A stretch of 64,000 nucleotides of DNA from NCBI GenBank assembly GCA_005281725.1, contig SSBO01000004.1:1854630-1918629 (forward strand), given 5' to 3'. The notes under the pieces were generated by a model. It searched no databases. It was given only the letters and a program-made list of their open reading frames with translations, and was not told where the DNA came from. The translations under genes and the position numbers were made by a program. Below are positions 28,232-40,912 of the stretch, in pieces. Positions within the stretch are counted from its first letter, which is position 1. Every line of letters starts with the position of its first letter. Source of the stretch: Wuchereria bancrofti. Its lineage: Eukaryota > Nematoda > Chromadorea > Rhabditida > Onchocercidae.

Positions 28232-31200
28232 ATGGGCGCCGATGAACCACGATTTCGTGTGCTACATGTTAGCAACATCTCGATGACAGCAACGCGTGAA
28301 CAGATATATCAGCTTTTCGCTTTTATTGGGCGAATTGACGAATTTAAGGTAACATCCATCGTTACATTGATAAAATTAAATCCTCTGTGGGTTTAAATTT
28401 TCTGTCATACAAGAAAATTATTTGTCCTAGTTACTTATGTTTGTGTATGTTCATAGCCTCTGTTTTCTCCTTCACAATTTAATCTTATCTTTACTAATGT
28501 TAGAGTCTAATTTTCTATGGGACATGGGACGAAGAGTGCTTTATTATTTATCGCGTAGTTGATTTCTGATAGAAAGGAAAATATTCATAGGTGGAAAGCA
28601 AGTGTTTATCGCGGATAGTAAAACTCTTCGTTGTTTGTTCAATAATAATTAATTCGTTCAGATTTATCCTTCTGATAATCATCCACAATTATCGACATTT
28701 ACTCAGAAATTTGCGTACGTTAAATTTGAAGATCAGAAATCAGTAGAAGTGGCGCAGCATCTGACAAACACTGTTTTTATCGATCGTGCGCTTGTTTGTA
28801 TCCCATCTATATCAGGTTCAGTGGTTTTTAATCTCTCTGAATTTGTGAATCGTTTCTTTCTTTCCATGTGAATTGTTGTTATATTGTTGCTATTATTGCT
28901 GAGCTATAAAGTGAATACTCGAAGTTGATCCTATCAGTTTATCCATGGATCTTTGGGCTAATGATAATTATTTGACGTATATAAGGCCAAATTTGCTGTT
29001 CTATAGTGATAGAACATATTAATTTAATGCTAAAATGTATTTATTATTTTTTAAAAACAAGTGTATTTTTTCAAAAAAATATCTAAATATATTTTTGTAG
29101 ATACAATACCGGATGAAGATACAGCATTGAAAACAGGTGGGCCAGCATGGCCAGGACAACGTCAGTTACCACCGAATGTTGTTAATCAAATCAAAGATTT
29201 AGGAGATGGGCAACAAATGGTTATTTTTGATTATATCAAATTATTAAATTAAAATCATTTTCTTTAGACAACAACTGACCAATGTGGGAAGGGGGAGGAT
29301 AAAGGTAAATATTTGAGGATAAAATAACTTCCCAATCCATCTGTATTTTAAATTTGGCGACATTTATGTTAACTTGTAACGAAACGGACCTTGAGCTATA
29401 ATATGTGTTTCATTTGTTTCAGCTTTATCGATTACAGCTCGCCGTTGAAACGCTTATTGCTGTTTATCGCTTAAGATCTCTGATTTAGTTATCAATTAAG
29501 ACACTAGAGGGTCTGTTTTACCAAGTGATAGACAATATGAAATGTTCTGAGGTTTAAATCGACAAAACTGGTGTATTGAACTGATGGGTCAACATTTATC
29601 AACAACCTTTGTTGTGATAATTTGTAAACTCATCTAGTTTACCGTTATATTCTTAGGCAATGTCTATTCTCTTGTCCATCCCATGACATGCGTTTCGCTG
29701 ATTTGAGAGAAGCTGTAAATTTTTGAAGGTTCGAAAAAAATTCACAGTAGCGAAGAAACATCGCATTTTGCTGGATGGAATTCTCTGGCTGTTCTTTCTG
29801 GATTCAGTTCAACTTCGTGGACATTGCTTTAGCAGAAAAATTCAGCAGCAGCTGTCCTATTCGTTTAAATTTTGTTTCAGTAATTTGGTATAGAGTGATT
29901 GAATTGTGAAATCATGCACATCCACATGTACAAATACAGATTGTGCAATACCGAAGTCAGAATTTGGTGGGTCCTCCGTGGCATCTCAACGCCAAGACGA
30001 CCCTTGTTCTGAGCATACATATGTCTATATTTTTAGTTTTACATGAAAAAAAAAATCAAGCATCACCTACAGCTCATAACATTCTTCCACTCAGTTTTTT
30101 TTTTTTTTTGATATAATGTACTTTATACTTGGTATAATGTACTGCATGCACACATGCAGAATAGAAATTTTTGCTTATGAGTTCGAAGAAAGTTTTGTTT
30201 GATTTATATCGTTATGAGCTGGTGAAAATGAAATTCAGAAGACATAGTTCCAAATCTTTGCTTCAGTCTTACTAAATTGGTGTGCTATTTTCAGTTGCTT
30301 ACAGTGGACCCGACATTGACGGCGCTTGGCTTACCACCATATCCAACATTGAGTGCGAATACGGAAGCATCAAAAGTAGAAGAAATCCGTCGTACAGTTT
30401 ATGTTGGTAATATACCGAAAGACTGCGTTGGTGACGAAGTAATGAAGTTTTTCAACGACAACATTGGTGAAGTAGGTTCATTTTATTTGTCTTTGATTCT
30501 TGCAGAAAAAAATATTTGCTTTACGAAAATTTAACTTGAAAACATGGTAACAGGTGAATCATTTACGTGCACTATTGATTACGGTCAAGTACTTATTGCA
30601 GCACAGTCACTTAATAGTACTGAAGATTATTTCTGCAGCAGTCGCTAATACTGAACTTGATGAGACTAAAGTTATGTTACGCTCTAGAATCAATATTTCG
30701 AATTTCATTCTTTTATAAAATATGTTAGGAAAGTTTTTTAGTAGTAAAAATTGTGTGGAGCTTTACTAATTGCATCATCAATTATTTTTCCTGGTTCCTT
30801 TGCTTTTCCAAACATAGATAGAATTTATTTCTTTCCATCTCTTTATGACTGCATAAATCACTGTACTGTAGTAAGCAAAGTTTATACAGAATGATAGAAG
30901 CCATATGTAGTACATTTTCCCTGAAAATGATGTTGAAAACATACAGTTATAGACATAAAACTTCCACAAATAATGCTAGAAAGAGATGACGATTGAAAAT
31001 ATACCTCCGCCTACAATGTGAATGACTGCTAAACGCGTTTCTCTAATACCATGTCTGAAATTTGAAAAGAAAAAAGTCTAAAATCTACAATCATCAATTT
31101 AATCAATTTTAAGCTTTCGGTTCAAAAAAATGGTTTTAAAAATAATAGATGTATTTAGCTTAATTCTAATTTTTTACTTTAGTGGTAACCCATTGCATAA

Positions 31201-34200
31201 TTTATCTCAGTTAGCACTGATTGGTATGATGAACTTTTATCCTATGAACAAATGAATATATAGTTGCTTAATATAAGTTATTTGTTCAGAAAGCTGAGGT
31301 GAAAAAGCAGTAGAAGCTGTTCTGACTTGAGTACAATGTAGGTAATACGTGACATGAATACAAGCCAAAATAAGGCGCATTTAAATTCCAGTTGATCCTC
31401 CCAATCATCACTCAGTGGTTGAGGTAATGTCCATTCCGTATAAGGTTTCATTCCATAATCTTCAAGTTCGTACTGTGTTTTACATATTTGACAACGCTTA
31501 ATAATTAGAGCTTTAGCTTTATAAGTAGATTATAAAATTACCTTTCCTTTTTTTTTCCAAAGATAACTAAAGCTTTGGGGAAGTCATTCTGGTCGCGCGT
31601 TTAAGAAAAAGTCATTATCTTAAATGAAAAATGATGAGGTAGCTTTCATTTCCTTTTCAGGTTTAAGTATCATCCTAATAGTGCTGTGAAACCATGATTC
31701 AGTAACTTGAAAATAAAAATAAAAAATTTGAGTTTTTTTTTTCTGACTCTTTATTTCCTTTGCTTTTGCAAAGTCATCAAGTTACGGTTTTCAGTAATTT
31801 GTATATAATATTAACTTACTCGCGTGTGCATTACATCAAACCAGTGCTGCAAACATCGTGTATGTACAAATTGCAGAGAACCACGACATTCACATGGTGA
31901 AATTAAGTTTGATTCGTTGTCTTCTTCCAAGCATATTCTACAGTTTAGCTTTCGCATAGAAGACATTTGCCTGTAAAATGTTTGAGTTTTGATAATATTC
32001 ATTCAACGGTGCAAAAAACGAACATGGTTTAGATTTTTCTAACTTCATAGAAAATTTGAAACTTCCAAAAAGATAAATTGAAATATGCTTAAGGAAAGCC
32101 AAAACTTTTCAGTTCTCTCTGATCGCGTGTTTAACAGAAATTTATCATCTGAAAAAGTGAAAAATGATGAGGTAGTTTCTGTCCCACTCCCAAGTTCACG
32201 TGTCATCCTCAAAATGCTGTGAAACCGTGACTCAGTAACTTGAATATAGCAAATGATTACATTTCATGATTGAGTTTAACAATTTTATATTTTCTATGAT
32301 TTATTTTATGCAGAATTTATTTTTAATGGTGGTTAGATCCTTGCTGTTATCGGAACATGCAAAATTTGAGTTGTAGGAATAAGCTGAATAAAAGACTGAA
32401 AATAAGTGCATCATTTTATAATCAGGTATTCTGTCAGATTTTTAAATCGTTGTTCATGTGCAGAAAAGAAGAAAGAAATGTAACATTGCTTTCATAGACG
32501 CGTGATCTTGAAATCACTGTGTTATAAAAGAAGTGATATGTTTACGACTTTTATTTTATTCATTTTATTCAGAATATGGTTTGAATAAGTTGGCTGCTTA
32601 CAGAAACAGTTAAAAATGTTTCCAAATTTCCACTCTACCTATCCTGATATAGAAGCAATTTCTTATGTTTGATAGCTGAACGAGATTTAAGATTTGAAAT
32701 CCTAAATCCTAAAGGTAGCTGTCTTCTAGGTGCATTTGCAAGTTGTAACTAAATCCCGTTTTCCATTTTCCGGAAAGATGTTCCTATTTCTTTACTTTTC
32801 TAGTCGTTGGAAATATCTTGTGCAACAGATTGTGAGTTTTTCTTTCATTGATTCGTAAATCAGTAACTGAGTTTTAAGGTAATGTATCTTCGGATGACAT
32901 CCGGCACTGAAAATTTGCCGTGTGCATATGCATACATCGAGTTTACCAATCAGCCAACAGTCCCCATTGCATTACAAAATAATGGCATCGAATTTAAGGG
33001 TCGCTGTTTACGGTTTGTTCTACTACTTTCGTTTGATTCTTTAAATGTTTCACGTATTTTCATTCAAATGTCTGAATTTCTAAATAAATGCACGGTGTTA
33101 TTTACCAAACTATTGCGTTTATATTCTCAGTTTAGTTTTCAGTTAACCATTGATGAATCACAACTTCAAAAGAAGATAAAAGACGCTAAAATTTATCTTT
33201 GAATTACTTTTGTTTCCACTGAATCGTTCCGTTTAGTCACTCTTTAATCTTTCAAAAATTTCGAAATATTCAAATGATTTTTAGCATACAACATTCTCGA
33301 GTTGCTATAATTAAACCGGAAAGAAAGACGGCAGACATGGCCTTGCAAGAGGTCGAAGAAGCCATTCGGGTCAATCAAAATCCAGATAAAGCTGCTAATG
33401 CCCTCAGTAAGCTGAACCAAGGATTGGGTAACTTTTGTTTTCCCCAGATGTGGACCACTGGTTTATATTTTTTGATGTTATATTTCTTAATTTGACTTCT
33501 TGAATAATGTTTTGTGCAGTGTAGAACTTATCGGTTCTGCTAACTAAAATCGATTTGAAAGAGAAAATAAATGACGTCTTTTTATTATTGAATTCTTTTA
33601 GGAATGGACCGAAGTTACTCTCCTTTGCGACGATCTGGGTCCCCTCGACGTCATCGAAGTCGTAGTTCAAGCAGACGTCGACGCTCTCGATCACGGTCAA
33701 AGTATGTTTAAACTATAGCTGAGATTTTCACCATAATTTATTCTTTAATTACCAGATACTATACACCCTTTGTTTAGATCACGTCGTCGACATCGGAGCA
33801 AGTCTAAAGATCGACGATCACGCAGTAGATCGCGGTATTTTTTTTCTTGCCTCACAATCTGTAATACAAGATACAAAGAAATTTATACGAAGAAAATCTA
33901 AAGATCGACGTAATACAAAAAAATTTGATTTTTGTTTCTCCTTGACCACTATTTTTTTGTTTGTACTGTTTAGTTTTCATGGACTTCTCAGATGACAATT
34001 TCTTAAATTCAGACAACAAGAAATTGAGTTAAAACAGTGATTTTTTAAATTATATTACTTAATGATTGAAACCAATTCAAACTTCTAAAGTTTGTAACCA
34101 CCAATTCAACTTTTGAAGTTTATAACCATTCTGTATTTATTATAGCGAACATCGTAGACGTTCTCATTCTCGTCATCGAAGACTTTCACGTTCGAAAGAT

Positions 34201-35552
34201 AGGAAAGAGAAAGATAAAGAAAAGGTGAAGTTGTCATTTCAAAAAAAGAAAACTTTATTATACAATTGTGAAATATATGAAATATTGTCATGGGTGACTT
34301 TACAGGAACGACGTGAGAAAGAGAAAGAAAGAGAGAAGAAGGAACGAAAACGAAGTAGAAGTCGCACACCGCACAGGAAGGATGACAGACGTGAACGTGA
34401 TAAGGATAAGGTTTATACTTTGCGAAGCATATCAAAAAAGATTAGAAAAGAGTTCTTGAAGTCTTATAAGAATACTTCTATACTTAATACTTCAGTTTCC
34501 TTTTTCAGGATAGGAAGGAAAAGGATCGTGAAAGCAACAATCGAAGAGATAAGGAAAAAACTAATAGAAGTGAAAAAAATGATAAGAAAGAAGAAAAAGA
34601 TCATGATAAGGGAAAGAAAAGTTCGCGCAAAGAGAAAGAACGTGAAAGGAGTAGTAGAAAAACTGACAACAAAGGTGGTTCAATTAAAGCCGAAGTGAAA
34701 CTGCAGATCGAACATGTTAGTTTAATCAGAAGAGTATTTCTCTTAAGAATTTTCAAGCCTAATGGTATGTTATGGTTGTCCGATGTAGACTGCTTCTGAT
34801 GTTAGTTATATAGTTCTTTTAGAATGAAGATTTCGCGTTTAAGATTCTACGTTTATTTAGTTTACATAATAGGCTTGGTTAACTGTATTTTCATGCGGAA
34901 GTTTCTTACGAAGACCAGTGCCTCGGAGTGAAGTGATCTTTTTTTAGATGGAATGTAGCTTTTTTCTTAATATGATTTAAGATTTTTCTAGGGCGAAAGC
35001 ATGGAAGTAGATCACCCAGAACAGATAACAACTTCAGATGAAACGGCTATGAGGGAAAGACTGATGGAAAAAGTTTTGGCACGTAATGGACCAAGAAAAG
35101 AAAGCATGGATGTTGAGATAATCGATACTGATAGGCAAAAGTACTATTTTTTCCTCTTTGTTGAAACTGAGATTCTAGAAACATGTCGCGAAGCTGGGGA
35201 TTATCTTATTTTTTAATCAGTTCTGGAGCCAGATATGAAAAAATGTTTGTTTTATTGTAGGTATTTTTCACTACTCAATTCATGTATACCGATGAGCTTT
35301 CGCTCAGGTACCAGAGTTTAAGCCATTGCTACTCCTTGCCAAGCTAACATGATTTCAGATTCTTTTCTGCTGGATATTCCGTTTTTAGATTTAGTAATTC
35401 TGCTTGTAAACTTAATTTTTGCTACACTATTAATAGTTTTCAGAGATGAACAACAAGAATCGAAACGAAGCAGCAGCAGTGATGGTGAATCTCTTCGAAA
35501 AAAATCTCGGAAATGCTCGAAATCATCCAGTTCATCATCTCATTCTGAATAA
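28232..35552 (+). CDS. rsp-7: SR-type splicing regulator, SREK1-like (two RRMs plus RS tail)
   Basis: Nuclear pre-mRNA splicing regulator. Exons: 28232-28348, 28662-28815, 29101-29219, 30295-30471, 32879-33012, 33285-33427, 33602-33701, 33778-33834, 34146-34224, 34306-34410, 34509-34715, 34992-35140, 35444-35552; 1650 nt, 549 residues. RRM1 covers ~8-85 ([21 protein letters not shown], a segment shared with SREK1 and SRSF11). A linker with [13 protein letters not shown] follows. RRM2 runs from [11 protein letters not shown] at ~160 to ~245. From ~285 the chain is Arg/Ser then Arg/Glu/Lys-rich ([20 protein letters not shown]), and it ends in a Ser-rich tail. Two RRMs favour SREK1 over SRSF11. 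The symbol is the C. elegans relative recalled from memory. The start is 3 bases after TTGCAG, a classic trans-splice arrangement. AATAAA overlaps the stop codon at 35548-35553. Intron 4 (30472-32878) contains an antisense gene. Confidence 0.92.
30778..31966 (-). CDS. MARCH-type RING-CH membrane E3 ubiquitin ligase, nested
   Basis: Membrane-bound E3 ubiquitin ligase of the MARCH family; these ubiquitinate membrane proteins for endocytosis or degradation. Exons in coding order: 31966-31820, 31496-31327, 31054-31005, 30920-30778; 510 nt, 169 residues. The RING-CH domain is complete across the first junction: [11 protein letters not shown]..., [18 protein letters not shown], then RCQIC, giving the C4HC3 order of metal ligands. 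Two hydrophobic segments follow ([17 protein letters not shown] and [20 protein letters not shown]), as in MARCH2/3/8. The C-terminus is basic. The donor at 31326 (GTCAGA) was picked to keep phase; a weaker upstream donor is possible and would shorten the first membrane segment. The start Met follows TTTTACAG by 4 bases. The gene lies wholly inside intron 4 of the plus-strand SR gene. Confidence 0.85.
31565..32247. repeat. Diverged direct repeat pair flanking the RING-CH exon
   Basis: 31565-31710 and 32095-32245 share long matches (AAAAATGATGAGGTAG, then TCATCCT, then TGCTGTGAAACC and CAGTAACTTGAA). They lie about 530 bases apart, on either side of the first exon of the nested E3 gene (31820-31966). 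Confidence 0.65.
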
Positions 35553-36763
35553 AATCCAATATTTGTTCACTTTGTATTACAAGTTAATTTTGATCAGAGT
35601 TGCAATAATTGCCACTTTTTGGCTCTAGTTCTTTGCTTACCAATATAGAAAGAGAATGTAGCAGTGAACTCAGTGCTGTAAACAGTCTCCTTTATCATCA
35701 ATACTTTTGTAAGTTTGAAGGTTTTTTTGCATCATAATGCACTAAGATCCACGTTCAAAAAAGGAGCGAAAAATGAGAACTATATAAAGTATTAATGATA
35801 ATTCTTCTACTAGGTGTCCTATATTATTGTGAGTAAATGAAACATTTTCAAATGAGACGGACATTACAGTGTATAATGTACGGTGAATCTCAATATCTCA
35901 GACCATATCACTTTTCATCAAAGAATAACTTGAATCGAAAGGAACTAGGGATACAAAAGTACACGGTTTGTAACGATGTTCATATATGCTGTGGCTGCTA
36001 TTTTTGCCTTTGTTCAGTAAATTTGTCGAAAAAGTTTACAAATACTTCAACCCTATTACTAAATATTTGGAAGTTCTTCAGAAATATACTTCCTTAGCTA
36101 TTCAAGCATATGCTTTTATGTGTACGAGATTTCAGACGCGGATTGGTGTTAATAACTCACGGAGAATAACTTATATTGCATAGAAGCTGGCTATTCTAAT
36201 TTAAATTCCTTTGACGTTATTTTAGTTGGACGCTATTTGAGATACTTATCCAGTCTTTTTTGTTTAATGTATTTTACGCAATTCTGAAGAATGGATTTTT
36301 ACAGCATAAAATCCTACTGAACTTATGTTATTTTTCTTCCCAGTCAACGTTATTCAGTAAAACTTTTTGCATTATTATTTACAAATTGCTATTATGACGT
36401 TAGTTTTTTAGATTGAGTGCGATATTAGCAGTACAGAATCCCGTCACTGAATGGAAAACCACATTACGCCTAACTTGTATTTCAATTTTTGTTTTGTCTG
36501 GATGACAAAAATTCATTGCCGTGCTGGGAGAAGTCTGGTTTCTTCATAATCCAAAAGTACTTCCCTTTCCTCCTTAGACAGCTTAGACGTTTGAGATATG
36601 TATTTCCGAGTTATTTGCCTTAACATTACAAGTTTCAGGTTTTCTGCCTTACACTCATGCTGCATTCATGACGTATCATGTTTTATAGGCGAAGAATTAG
36701 ACTTGATTTGCTTTGAGTTATTTGCTTATCATTTATAGGCAATTTCTATAGGAATGCTAACAG

Positions 36764-38580
36764 CAACAGAGATTTGACGATTTGTTGTCAAAATTGCTCA
36801 TGCCTCTTTTTACTTCGAGGCAGCATAACGAACATAGCAATCCGGAAAAGCCACAGTTGTCCTATCATACTCTCATTTTTTTGGATGCAACGTAGAAGTT
36901 TTCATTTAGTCTGTAAAGATCTGGTACATAATTACGGAGGATGGAGTAGAGAGAATAAAGATTAAAATAACTTTTAAGCCGTTTAAAAATTTTTTTACAA
37001 CTCAGCACGTTAATTCATTATCTCAGTAATTTTCAGAATGCATTTTCTGTTCGTTATCTTGCTCCACCAGCGAATCCGGCCGATATTAATCATGTGCCAG
37101 ATATTTACCATGGCAGGAATGAAACTGACAAGTTAAGGAAGTAATTATTATGTCGTAAAAACGGCACTCTCAAATTACATCAAATCCTAATATCCTTTGT
37201 CAGCTGTTTGATCAATCAATCACCAAATAATTTCGCATCTATAATTAATCTAAGTCAAGATCTTTAATCCATTAAGTTTATTACTTTCTCTTTCTCACTG
37301 CAAAAGATCAGCTGTTAATAATCTTTGTTTTTCATAAATCAAATCTCTCCCCTAGATCCCAACTGTCATTCAGTCGGTATATAAGCTAATAGACATTCCT
37401 CCAACAGCTTTTTGGCATTCATTCTTGTAATTCATCCTTTCGGTCATTCTTTGGTCATTCCTTCCTTTCTACGTTTTGAGTTAGCCTTCGACAATACCTT
37501 ACTGCTTATAATCATATCATATCTTTCATTGCGCATTACTTTGTTGGTTTAATTACCCAAGTTTGAAATCAAATAAAATATCTGGCAATCGACACACTCC
37601 ACGACATATTAGTTGAATTAAATTTTGCTCTTCTACAAATTCTGTATTTCTGCTACTCATTAATGGGCGGCTACCAATATCAAAGAGAAGGATGACATTT
37701 GTTTCCTCCATAAAATTCGTTCTAATAGCTACTTTAATAAGCCCCATTTTGGTGACATTCTGTAATGTTTATGTTAAGGTTTGTTTGTGATTTTATTTTA
37801 TAATGTGTCGTATTAAATACCGACGTGTAATAAGTTTAGCTTATTTAAATAATGAAAACTAAATTTGTAGTTTAAAATCGTGCACAGACCATTTTGAGTG
37901 AAGGTTTCAATAGATTATGTTCGTTATTGCTTCATATGCAGATAGGTATAGGTGCTGGCAAACTTACGCTAATATTAACTGGAAGGATTTAATGAAAATT
38001 GATTGCACATATATCTGTGGGAATTGATACATTTCCAGATAAGATCAAATATGACCTATTAATCTATTATGAGATTTGTATTCTAAGTCGATAGTGCTTC
38101 TTTTCTGGAATCATTTTTGCAAGTTAACTTGCCCATAGTTTACCATATACCGAAGATTTTTTAAAATTACACCCGGTGACCTGATTATTCAAAATGGTAG
38201 AATTCCGCTGTTGGTAGAACTGTTATTCGGGGATAAATTTAATGTCTTATGACTCATTTTGCTTAGAAAGATTGCATGTATTTGATTTAATAATCCATTC
38301 CCTTAAATTCGTTCCGCGAATCTAGGTTTGCTCTCTGTAGAAAAGGTGACATTTTGGTTTTTGTTTTAAACTAGTTTTGTTATGAATTTTTTCTTTGTGT
38401 TATCAAGTCTTTTGTCAGTCTTTTTTGTTTGATGTAGTCAAGCTAAAGCGTGAGATATCGAATGATGAGATGAATCTTATGTGTGAAAGATTAAACTATA
38501 CTAAGTTGTGGATGAACTTAAAAAGGAGCGGAATGTGCTCTTGCGAAAAAGAAACTGTTTAAAAAGAGATATAGGCAAAG
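36764..38580 (+). pseudogene. Unconnected coding-like segments, possible decayed gene
   Basis: Three segments bounded by splice-like signals have protein-like composition. 36764-36895 contains QRFDDLLSKLLMPLFTSRQ. 37037-37140 contains SVRYLAPPANPADINHVPDI. 38438-38580 is a coiled-coil-like run (REISNDEMNLMCERLNYTK) that shifts frame near 38508 into VDELKKERNVLLRKRNCLK. Phases of the three do not join, and the third needs a frameshift, so either the gene has decayed or the exon set is wrong. I do not recognise the protein. Confidence 0.25.
37546..37566 (+). other. Spliced-leader SL1-like sequence
   Basis: These 21 bases equal the first 21 of the 22 bases of the nematode SL1 leader, beginning GGTTTAATTACCC. 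Position 22 is A instead of G, and the GT donor that ends a functional leader is missing (AATCAAAT follows). An AAATTTTGC run that could be read as a degenerate Sm site lies about 73 bases downstream. It is probably an SL RNA pseudogene or the 5' end of a retrocopied trans-spliced mRNA, not a working SL gene. Confidence 0.6.
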
Positions 38581-40259
38581 GTCGGTTTTATTGTTTTCAC
38601 TACTTTGTACTGTTGATAACAGTTTCAGTTCACTGTGGCGTTAGTATTTTGCTCGATAATCTATTCATCACAGTTCCTGAACATTTTTACAAATTTCAGT
38701 TATGTAAGCTACAAAGATGACTAATAGAAAAACTTCCTGCGTTTGTTGCTGTAATTTCAACCTTGCTGCTTTCTGAAGAAAAAGTAATGAAGGATTGGGT
38801 ACATTATATACCAGGACTACTTCGTACAAATCTTTTCCTTCAAAAAGCATTCATGGAATAGAAGCCTGTTTCAGTACTTTTGAATCGATTGAGGTTTATT
38901 TTATAATCATGAAATATTATAGTCAAGACAATAAAACTAATATTCGCACTTCTTTTTAGAGAATGGAACAAATTTTAGCGATAGAAATAATCCTTCATCC
39001 ATTATTCATACTAAATAAAATTTTTTATCAATTGAAATTTTAAACAACCTGAGAAACTACTCATCCTATAAGAATTTTGCGAGTGTTTTTGGCAGAAATA
39101 TATTTTTAAGGCTGATAGTGTCCAATGAATTGTGTTGGCGATTGCAGTACTTCGCCAATGACCGTCTGAAAAATAAGGTGTAATAGTTTGCCTATGGTGA
39201 TTAATAGCAACCAGTTCAGGTGACCTCAACTGATTTAAAATTTTGTAGGACAAATAATTCATTTGTGTAATCAAAAGTTTGGAAATTAAGTAAAAAATGA
39301 AGCCTAATGTACCAGAAATTTATGTAATGTTTATTTGCAACACCAGATTATTGCAATTTTTCTGTGTCACGAGCATTTACGATGCGAAAGATCACTGTAA
39401 GGTAGAAAGCTATTTATACTTTTAATGCTTCTCAGTCACAATTTACTTATATTATTGACTCTTTAAAGTGTACTTCAAGAATCGACCGGTCCATTTATTT
39501 TTGAAAATATGCAACTTCATGGTTTTTTGTTATTTCTTCTTGTAGAAATGGGTTTACAGCTGTGTGCATCTTAGGCAGTTTTCACTGTAATGATTACGTA
39601 ATCTGCATACAAATGTTTACTCGTTTAAAAAACATTTATCTTTTTGAAAAGTTTTCATTTTTTGGTGGTGATTATATGCACTTGACTTAAAAAAACTCGA
39701 ATCCAGAAGTTTTCTCTTAATATGCTCGAAATGTTTGTTGTAGAAATGTATAGAAATTGCTATTTGAAACAAAATATAAAAGTATTGAAATATAAGTTCG
39801 GAGATACCAAAAAAGTCAGAAATAACATTCTTCAGGAAAGGAATAAAATTTCCAATGTAGAGCTAATTTGATTCGAAATGGGAAGTCCCGACCTATAAAT
39901 TGTGATAAGTTCAAACTTGATGACTGGAAAAAAGCAATAAGGAGCATTCAGTAGATAAAAAGCGGCTCTCTGTGACAACTTTATTTATCTCGTTAAATAA
40001 TTCAGTTGGAATAAGTTATTCGATGCCGGCCTCTTGTATATTTTTGTGTTCCATACTATAAATTCTTCAAAATAACCGGCAATCGACTTTTACAATATAC
40101 ATTTAGCTCTCTTAAGGAGCAAGGAAAACATAACTTCTGGAAGAAGAATTGATTTACCAGGCTTATAACGATTTCACAGCGGAGTTTCTTGCAAGATATG
40201 TTGTTTTAGCAAAGATTTATTGTCATTCTTCAATGTTTAAAGGAAAAACAACGAAAAGA

Positions 40260-40331
40260 TCGTGCTTTTGTGACACCAAACAAACCATTATGTAAAACGT
40301 AAAGGCCTGTTTGGTGTCACCAAAGGCACGA
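40260..40331 (+). ncRNA. miRNA-like hairpin
   Basis: 40260-40287 and 40304-40331 are inverted copies with an uninterrupted 12-bp block (TGACACCAAACA), a 6-bp base block (TCGTGC) and few mismatches, around a ~16-base loop. Stem length and loop size suit a miRNA precursor, but the terminal part of a small transposon would look the same. Confidence 0.35.
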
Positions 40332-40912
40332 CCCGAAAAATCCCAACACCTAAGCGAATTAATTACAGCTTTGAGCGATTTCTAGATGATAATAGGCTGG
40401 GCTTATTCTTAAGTAATAATCGGTTGCTTCCGATTCTGCCGAAATAAGCCAACTGCAACTATCGAATTGTTTATACGTTAAAACTAGAAGTCATTCTACA
40501 AATGACTTATCAGGAAAGGAAATACTAGTAAATTTAAACAAATAATAGTGCTATTTAAAGCTTTGTCCACAATCTAGCAACGTAAATGTCTCCTAAAAAT
40601 AGAAGAAAAATAGGACCATTTGAAGACTCTCGGAGGTTTAGGGTGCTCACTTATCTTTGCTAGCAATCACTAGAAATATTCGCTTGCCCCATACCACCAC
40701 TCCGTTGCGATAGTATACAGCGGACCGCCCCGTAGTTTACGGTTCATTGATTTGCAGTCTCGGTCACAGTTATCGAGAGGCGCGTCCTAACGCTAGCTTT
40801 GATTCTTGAGGAACAAGATTCGGAGTTACCTTCCTTGTCTTTTACCACTCATATTCCGTGTTTCTTAACGTGAATTTTACACTTCTTTATCAGTGATCTG
40901 AAATTCCTTCAC

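Larger units (their letters stand above)
35553..40890. other. Intergenic region with fragments, SL1-like sequence and hairpin
   Basis: No complete gene could be built in these 5.3 kb. Coding-like pieces at 36764-36895, 37037-37140 and 38438-38580, the SL1-like sequence at 37546 and the hairpin at 40260 are listed separately. A 65-residue ORF with a hydrophobic start at 35986-36183 (MLWLLFLPLFSKFVEKVYKY) could encode a small secreted peptide but has no other support. About 40680-40800 is GC-richer and probably holds the BPNT1 promoter. Confidence 0.45.

Noticed and set aside
29264..29305. Possible extra exon of the SR-protein gene after TTTCTTTAG
   Set aside because: Including it breaks the phase of the next exon; the model closes without it.
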